A stretch of DNA of 64,000 bases from Parelaphostrongylus tenuis. Lineage: Eukaryota > Nematoda > Chromadorea > Rhabditida > Metastrongylidae. Shown here one piece after another: positions 52,764 to 61,700 of this stretch. The notes under the pieces were generated by a model. That model saw only the letters and a program-made list of their open reading frames with translations, searched no databases and was not told the DNA's origin. The first letter of the stretch is position 1; every line of letters starts with the position of its first letter. Position numbers and translations under genes: made by a program. The stretch lies in the NCBI GenBank assembly GCA_019055375.1, contig JAHQIW010007281.1, positions 1-64,000 of the forward strand, in the 5' to 3' direction.

Positions 52764-55700
52764 AGGTTAATCGCATTGATGGTTGATTGCTGACTGCCAC
52801 CAAATGGTTAGAACGGCCGAAAGAAAGGCAAAGAGAAGACCTTGATGGTCTAGCGAATAGCACAACACTCTCCGTAAGGAGGTAGTCGCAAGTTTGAAGC
52901 TACGTCATGTTCCAAGTTTACTCCATCTGAGTACTTTTGAGGTCATATTCCACATCATGCCTGCTATCAAATCAGAAATTAATCAGTATATAGAGTTAGA
53001 AATCAGAAAGCTAGTTGTTGAAAGTTCAAAGTCAAAAAAAACTACAATTATAGAAAATTCTCAACGAAAAAACACTTTGTTTTCCTACTCTTTGCATTCA
53101 TTTCCCAATTTGAAAATTATTTGTGAAACAATTATGATTTGAGCTTTTATGTGTTCCTTTATAACCGGTACTCACCAGGTCCTTGTCGTCACGAAACAGT
53201 AAAATATAAGGACGTCGAACGACTACCCAGCGCCTCGTCCATCCTTGCGTCTTCTCTTCGAGGAAATTCATATATCCCTTCTTCGACACAACGATGCCAA
53301 CACGCTCCTCCGTAACCTTCAACATAAAGTACCTCATATTTTATTATAGGTCATGAAATAATGGGAAAAACAACTAAGTTATTATTCGAAAACGAGAAAT
53401 TACTGCGCAGATCTCACCTCTGGGATAAGTATGTTAAGGTGATTGAGTCTTGAACCACTCAGACTTCGTTTCATTGCCAGCTGGTCAATAACCTCATCAG
53501 CAGAACTGAGATTCTGGTCGGACTTCGATTTTTGCCGACTCAATTGATCCAACGATGGGAGAAGATTTTATCATTGACCTCAACCACAAATTATTAGCAC
53601 TATCTCTCTTGCAGTCTCTAAGTATGTGTAGTGGTCAAGATTATCAAGTGCTTAATTCGAATAATAGATTAGGCCGAGACAGAATCCTAGACTTTGCTAG
53701 CAGATTTTCCACAGAAAAAAAACGAATTTTCTGCAGAAAATCTTGCTGGATTAAAAAATCAAATTTCTTCAAACCAGAATCTGTTCAGCTGGGGTAGTGC
53801 TGCACACGCCACGAGATTCATATATCTAATAAACCATAATGCTCAAAAGACAGCTATAACGTAATTTTAACCAGCTGATGGCAGCGTTCGACAAATAGAA
53901 AACAGAAGGAGTTAGAGGTAAATTGGCCCACGCAGCTCGAGAAAAGCTGTAAAAGGGGATTTTTTGAGGTCAATGGAAAACAACAAACGTGCTATTACCA
54001 ATGCCTAGTAATTGAATGATGGGAGTTTTTGTTTTTTTTTTCGGTGACAGTGCTACTGATGAGTCCCGGTAGGACGAAACAGGCGCCTGTTTAGCACTTA
54101 GACATGGATTGCTTGAAACATGTTATATCCTTATCAGATTATTATGTATGAGCTAGTTTCATGGAAAAAGCGATTCGAATGAAAAGGTATGATTCAGCTC
54201 AAAAGCCACATGTCGACTGCCGATCACTACCATGTCAGGTAATTCCATAATCTGACATGGGATGATTTATTACTCGGCGTCGATTCCTTCGTAGAGGAAT
54301 ACAACCTCAAGGGATCGGCTTGAAACGAGGGACGGTGCAACTGATGAGCCTCAATAGGACGAAACAGGAGCCTTTATAGCACTTAGACATGGCACAAAAC
54401 ATAATGAATCTTTATCACTTTTTGCTTTCGTTCCGAAGACAAAGCTTATAATAACACGTACTTGTCGGATGTTGGCGACGTTATGCTGTTACTGCTACTC
54501 TCGTCGCTCAACTCTTGCGCTTTGTTTCCAGTCGGAGATTCCTTGTTCACCGGGATTCGCTGCATAATAAGACGAATAACTTTATTAGCAATACCTAAAG
54601 ATAAAAACCTTCTGAATTGATGAAAGAACAATGTCTCACCCTTTGAAAACATATAACAGGAGAAAGAATTCGTGGACTTGTTATCCAATTGAAGGTTTTG
54701 AGCAATCAACGGAAAATATGTGTGTGTTTTTCACTGATAACGCCTTTCAAGAGTTGATCTATAGTGTACTCCATATAAAACCTTCTATCTCAAAAATAAG
54801 AAAATCCTGCGAGAAATTCAAGTTAGAATATTTCTAACATATCTTACAAACTCTCCTTTTACGGAACATGCGCGAGCTTCGCATATCTTCATCGTAATTG
54901 ATGGTCAACGTTTCAATTACTTTGCCTTCTTAGCATAGCCTAGCTCTATTTTGGCTATCCAATTATTCAACTAATGTTCTCCGTATCTACTAGGAATTTA
55001 ATCACTTGACACTGTCATTTCATTTAATCCGTATCAAAGTCCTTTTTTATGGAGAGGATCCAAGTACTTCTAACATTCGATTCGCCTTATCGCGTTGATT
55101 GTCTGAGTAAGAATTTGTCTTCTTCATGAACGTCGTTTAATACTGGTTGAGCACATCTCCTTGCAGTCTCGAGAATATCCAGATCGAGGCGTTTTCTGTG
55201 GAGCGTGTTTTTTACTGAGTTCCGAATGAATACTGAGGGGAGGTGTGGAATCATCCTCGCCTCGAGACTCGTCAAGCATCACTAAGCCATTCGGCCACCG
55301 GCTCTTCAGCGGAAATCTCATGCAAAAATTAGTTCAGTCGTTACCTATCCTATGGAGCCATCGTTCAATTACTTATATGGAAAAGTTCACCGGTGTACTG
55401 CCATACACTATCGATAATAAATCTTTCTCGAACTGTAGACCTATTTTGACATGATTCAATTTGTCACATCCTTTGTGCTGTTCAGAAATCTCTTCCATTC
55501 ATTCATTCATTCTTAGACTCTTATGATTTGTCCGAACAGAGCTTTTGATGAGCACATGCAAGGTGTTAGCAGCGGGATTCGTCAAATTCAGCACGATTTG
55601 ACAATATAGCGGCTTAAATTCGGTGGTGCCGCTTTACTCCAGAGTCTGGAAGGATCAGATCAACGTTCAACCTATTCAGCCAGATATTTCGAAACCTCAG

Positions 55701-58700
55701 CAGGAAAAACTTGATACACAAATTTTTGACGCTGCTTTGAGCAACTGATTGAAAATTTCTGCTAAAGCCTTCTTGTCTAAGATGCAAGCTCCTATTAATT
55801 TCCAGTCATTACTCTAGTGTCTCTTCAACTGAATCTAACGAAAGCAATGTTCATGAGGAACGGATGGGTTTCTAATGCCCCATTCACGCTCAACGGAACG
55901 ACAATTTGCGAATGCTCCAGTTACATCTATCTAGGTCGTGAAATCAACATGATGAACGACCTAGCCCCAGAGTTGAGCAGGAGGAAACGAGCGGCTTGGG
56001 AACGTTTAAAAGCATCGAAGATGTAGTGAAGAGGACAAAGAACATCCGACTCCGTGCCCACCTTTTCGACTCGACAATTATCCCTGCCCTAACGTATGCA
56101 GCAGAAACCTGGTCGCTACGTAAGCAGGATGAAAGATCACTTGCCGTTATCGAACGCGCAGTCGAAAGGTCGATGCTAGGAGTATCTCGTATTTCGCAAA
56201 TGAGACAAAGGATCCGAACTTCCGACCTACGTCAACCGATCGAAAATCAGAGACGCCGTTCTACACGCCAGGATATCGAAAATAAGGTGGGCCGGACACG
56301 TGATGCGCTTCAACGACAACCGATGGACGAGAGCCGTTACCGACTGGATTCCTCGGACGTCAAGCGCTCTAAAGGAAGACCACTGACCCATTGGTCCGAT
56401 TTCTTCACGAAAGCGATGGAAGAAAGATATGATGCTCAGCGAATTCCTAGAGCAAGGAGGACCCACTGGGCTACTCTTGCACGCGATAGGGAAAAATGGA
56501 AGAGTTGCTGGTACCCGCTCGAGTCACTCGACGATCAACGGGACGACAGGTGATACAGGTGATACCCTAGTGTCGATATCTAGAATCAAGTTTTGTCATC
56601 TGCTTCACACAAGAGGAGGTGGGTAAATGTTATGAAATATCAGATGGACAGTCGCAGTATTTTGAGTTCTCAAGAGAAAAATCAAGTTGAAACTGACTTT
56701 TAGCCTCAAGCGTTCAAATACAATCCTCAGAATGCGCTCAGCGCTCGCTCTCTAATATAGGGGGTCAGTGACTGAGAAAAACGCACAAATGATGGCAAAA
56801 CCGATGAAACACACGTCTGCCGAACTGTCGTCACGAACGAACTATCATGTAATACATCGAAACTTCGAAAACTCGAACGAACTTCGAAAAGATGACTAAA
56901 ACATTCCGAAGACTACTCTCAGAAAGTGGCTACATTGCGAGCTATGAAAACCAAGGAATATAAGCATACTGGACACGCCACTTCCTTCACGTCCCTCACA
57001 CGAAAAGATCACTCGTCTGAATCATGCATCAAACACCTACAAACGCTTGAATGGGAGGGGACAGGGAAATGAGTCACTACGTTTGCACGACAGATAGCCA
57101 TTTCAAATGACAGCAATAGCGTAGCTGCTGAGGTCGCTCAAAAGCACAGATAGGCCTCGATAGATAGGCCTACGAAAACAATGGCATGTCGAACACGAAT
57201 GAGAAGATACCTTTGAAGTTAACAAACGAAGTTGAGGTGAATAAAAACGACGGTTTGGAAAACTATATTGGAGATAGGATTTTCGATCTAGCAGATTACT
57301 GTACCAAATGGTTCGGTGCAGCTTGTATAGCCGCCTTTGTTAAGCAGAGGATTTGTGACACGTGCTAATAATAGAGAGGGAGACCTGCATGAGTGCAGGT
57401 ACAATATGCACAATCTCTTGTAAGGAGTGCGATGACATGCAGACAAAACGAGTAGAACTCCTTGGTGTTTGCATTAAAAAACATGCACATGGGGGACTGA
57501 AAAGCCGTAAGTACTCTCTGGATGAACATATGACAGAAAGACATAACGGTGACATGGCATGAGTCAAAGACGATGAGAAAAACGCGCCGGCGACCTTCCC
57601 CTTAAAAGTAGTCTTATGTGGAAAACAAACACCAGATGGACACTTGAGTGAATTCTGATAGATTTTTATCAGATTTAGAAATATTAATTGGATAATTAGA
57701 TATGAGACAGTACGTTTAAACTGAAGCAGCGAAATCGTTGAAGCATCAGTCATCGATTTTGAAGCGGATTTATCATTCTCGCTAAAGGTTTTGAAAGAAG
57801 GCAGTTAGCAGGATGGTTTTTATTGTCGAGATTTAGTGAAAGCTGGCCCTTCGATAAGGTATTTTTGCAGGTTTGATGTAATTATCAACTTAAAGATGTC
57901 TAATAAATCTTCTGGGACTATCATATCGCCACTTTTTAGTATAATTTCAGTGCTAACTAGTTCATTAGGCAGGAAGTCGCACTGTTTCCCAAAAACATAG
58001 TTTGGATGGAAGCAAAAACTGATTCTCACGACGAGTGATTATGTGCTAGGACGGTCGCCTGCTAGGGGCTTTTTCGAATCCTATTAAGGCTATTATGGAT
58101 GGAACGACGCTTAATCTTCATGGTATAATGAAAGGCGTACCTTTTTCCTTCTCATCTAACTTAACAATTTCTGGAATGGCGCAAACTGGAGCACATGGAG
58201 AGACGGGAGTTTTTAGTTCACCGGATTTCCTTTTGCCTTTCAGTTTATCTCGCAAGCGGAGAAATAGACGCACTCTTTCGACCTAGGAGATTAGAATAAA
58301 GAGCTCTGATTCTTCATAGAGTTTCTGACGTAAAGAATGATAGCTTTCTTGTGTTAAAATTCATTTTTCAGACATTTCAGCGGATACGTCAACAAGCATG
58401 TATTTCGAAATCCTCAACAACAATCATTACTTGGCCACTTCTTTCTCAAAGTTTTTGATTGTCAGAGCGCCTCATTGCTCGTATTGTGGTGTCATCATTA
58501 CTAAATACAGTTCGCCTTTTCGTGCACCCTACTCAAGGATTCATCTTCGCAAAAAAAATCCATTGAGACCGTTTCTTTTGTCGAGTAATAAAGTTGTTAC
58601 TATGGGAAGATTTTATTTCTTGGAAGTTTTCATATAGTCATACTAAGGCTCTCTCAAATAGTCATTACAAGCAGTCAGCAATCCCTGCAGATTGGTTGGT

Positions 58701-61700
58701 GATTTACTACCAAGTCACTAGGTTGTTCAAGTTAGCAATAGTTCTTAACAATTGAACGTTTCAGCTAAATTTTTGCGAATTGAGAGGCCTTAGTCAGATA
58801 TGTCGATCCGTTGAGGTGATTAGAACCCACTGTATATCTCGGCTCACTTACCAGGAAAACCTTCCAGAGACAAACAAGTGGTAAACCAAAACAGAAAAGC
58901 GCATGTTTACCTGATTATCTAACAACTTCACTGTTTTTATAGCTGCAAAGTGAAGTTTGAGTAAGCTAACTTTGACTGCCACATGCCCATTCAATCACTA
59001 CAGAATATACTGACCACCTGCCTATACACTCTATATTGATCTGCCATTATTCAGAATATTACGAGGAAGGGTGATATCTATTGATTTGAAGGACTTCGCG
59101 GTTCCAAATTCTCATTTGTACAAATGCGCTTAGTTGAGCTGCCAGTGCAACTAAATTTAAGCCGAATTTGATAACGACCGATAAGCATTACTGTTACAGT
59201 TTTCATTTTTATCATCTCTTCTTCATAACGAAAAGAGATTCAGCCCGTCTCCGTCCTTCAGATCAAAGAATATCTGTGATTTTATTAACATCGTTATCTC
59301 TTCCAATAGTTATGAGTTATGAATTTTCAATGGGAAGTGCGAGAACCACTGTATGTCTTTCTCAGTGTAACTGAAGTTACATTTTTTTGTGATCATTTCG
59401 TTTCTAGAGCAGAAATTTCTAGCAGAAAAGGCTTATTGTACCTGCTGCAGTCGAGTAAGTTTCTCAAGCTCCCATTGATGTTCGAAAATCAACGAATCAC
59501 CACGAGGACGCCATTGCCCAAGATTTTCTTCGCCACGAACATACGCTGATGAAGTGTCGAGTACACGTCGTTGACGACGTATGGCTCCTAAGCAGATGTC
59601 ATAGACTGATTCTCTGGAGGACTGAATATGCTGTATGACTAGTCGCGTGACATTATACACAAAAGCATTGGCTAGCGTACCGGGACTACCTGAGTCGCAA
59701 GCATTTTTGAGACACAACTGATACACGCCTGGCACTCGATTCATCTCCGGAGATTTCGAGATCCCACCGATTAGCGAACGGCAAAATCTGCAAAACTAAC
59801 AACTTACTTACAAATTTAAACAGATTCAAGTAGAAGTAGGCGTCATATAATCGAAAAGTTTTTTCGGAATATATCGACACTGAAACGAGGTTCCAAAAAC
59901 AGTCCATAAAGGGCAATGTTTATGATATGATTAATGACATCCGCGTGTTATCGACTGTAAAAGAATCGGGCAATATCTTACTTTGCCTGGTCTTATCATT
60001 CTGTGTCTCCCCTTACCTACTACATAGGGGTGACTATTGGGGAGTGTGGGTCTGATAAGGCCGGTGAGACTGCCGAAACGTACGTGAGCCACTGACATAC
60101 AAAACCTCAAAAAGGCTTTAAAATCTCTCAGAATATATCAAAGTCATAAAATAAGGTATCAAAATGGTCGATAAGACGATATTTTAATAATTTTTTCTAA
60201 ATTAACGTTTTTTCTCAGTATGGACACTATAGTGTCCATGTATGTTTGATCAGTGCTCTAAGTCCAACTTGCCCAGTCATTTGAACTGAGTGCTCTGAGA
60301 TTTTCCTTTCCTTTTCAAGAAATAAATATGCTTTGAAAAAGGCAGTGAGCCCCACCTACCTCAGTTCACACAGAAAGCACACAGTTAGAAAGTACACACA
60401 GTTTTTCTCCAATCAGACGAAAAACGCGTCGCGTGGATTGTCTTAAGAAAGATATGTCTACCGAAAAAAATTACCCATAACGCGGACTGTAGCTTGGAGT
60501 GTACGCAAACACAATAGTTTTCTCGTACAGCTATTTAAGGCAAATGAAAATATAAATCCAAGATAAGTAGAACACACAATAATTCTTAGGAATGCACTTT
60601 CGATTTTCTTATCATTTGGGATACGGTATCCAAGACTGTTATAGCGAGACATTGCCCAAATGCTCTCCTCAAACGCACGTCACTAACTGCACAGAAAGCG
60701 TGGATGCCGCAAGTACCTGCTCGCAGCAGAGATCTTGGAGTCCCTAGCATAGATCAACACACAGAGATCCTTTGTGATGACAGCTGGTTGAGTACATCCT
60801 TCCAATTCCATATAGGCAGACAATGTCATGTAGATCTGAAAGCTGTGCAGACTTTGTAAACGGAAATATCCATAAATCTCTTATCAAAGCCCTGTTTACA
60901 CTCTTCCATACTGTAAGACCTCGTTACTGGGATACAGGGTGATTTCTAAGCTCTTCAATTTAGGTGTAATCATGAGCTGAGCTATCTAAGCAAATACATA
61001 GTGACGTCATAATCTTATATGGAGTCATGCGATGAACAGTAAACGCTTACAAATTTCATCAACTCTCAATTCACATAGTCATTAGCTTTTGGCTTTCATC
61101 TAAAGCCATAGAGCATAGAGATCGTTGTAGTTTGAAACAAAAAAAAATTAAGACATTCGAATCTAGGAGCAGAAGGTACAAAAGTCATCGTTTGAAAACA
61201 TGTGAATGTAGCTTTTTGGAATTGACGAAACAAAATTTTTCTTCATACTCTCCCGACGCCACGTCTCGTAATTCATGCGAACTTAATCGGCTAAGGCGGA
61301 TTTCGCTCAAAAGCACGCTAAGGTATTCTCAAGGTATCGCGAATTTTCGAGGTCAAGGAGTTTGAGGTTGCCCAAGCTCAGAAGTCCACCTAAGTCTAAA
61401 CATATTTCCAAAAGATTTGTTCCGGTGCAACTTCGCGGTAACAAAAGTAAAAAGTTAAAGGCTTTTTGAGAATCCGATGCTTTTCATATTCTTCAAGCGA
61501 GCCTAGTCTTCTAAGAACTATAATGTGCAACAGCGATGATACAGATTTCATTTAAACTACTCACGAAGTTACTCAATGATTAAAGTACAATCACAGGTGG
61601 TACAAGTAAGTTCAAACCTGAACCTAGATAAATTTGTTTATTTGATTGTGACTTTTACTCATTAGATCATTTAATGAAAAAATTACGATTACTAGAGTGA

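Larger units (their letters stand above)
54040..54425 (+). repeat. compact hammerhead element, class B, same-strand pair (unc-104 intron)
   Basis: Two plus-strand hammerheads start 286 nt apart, each followed by the direct repeat TAGCACTTAGACATGG and an AAACAT...TTATCA segment. The body upstream of the second (CCTCAAGGGATCGGCTTGAA, ACGAGGGACGG) equals that at 32010-32045. It resembles a non-autonomous retrozyme-like unit with terminal repeats. Antisense to unc-104. Confidence 0.75.
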
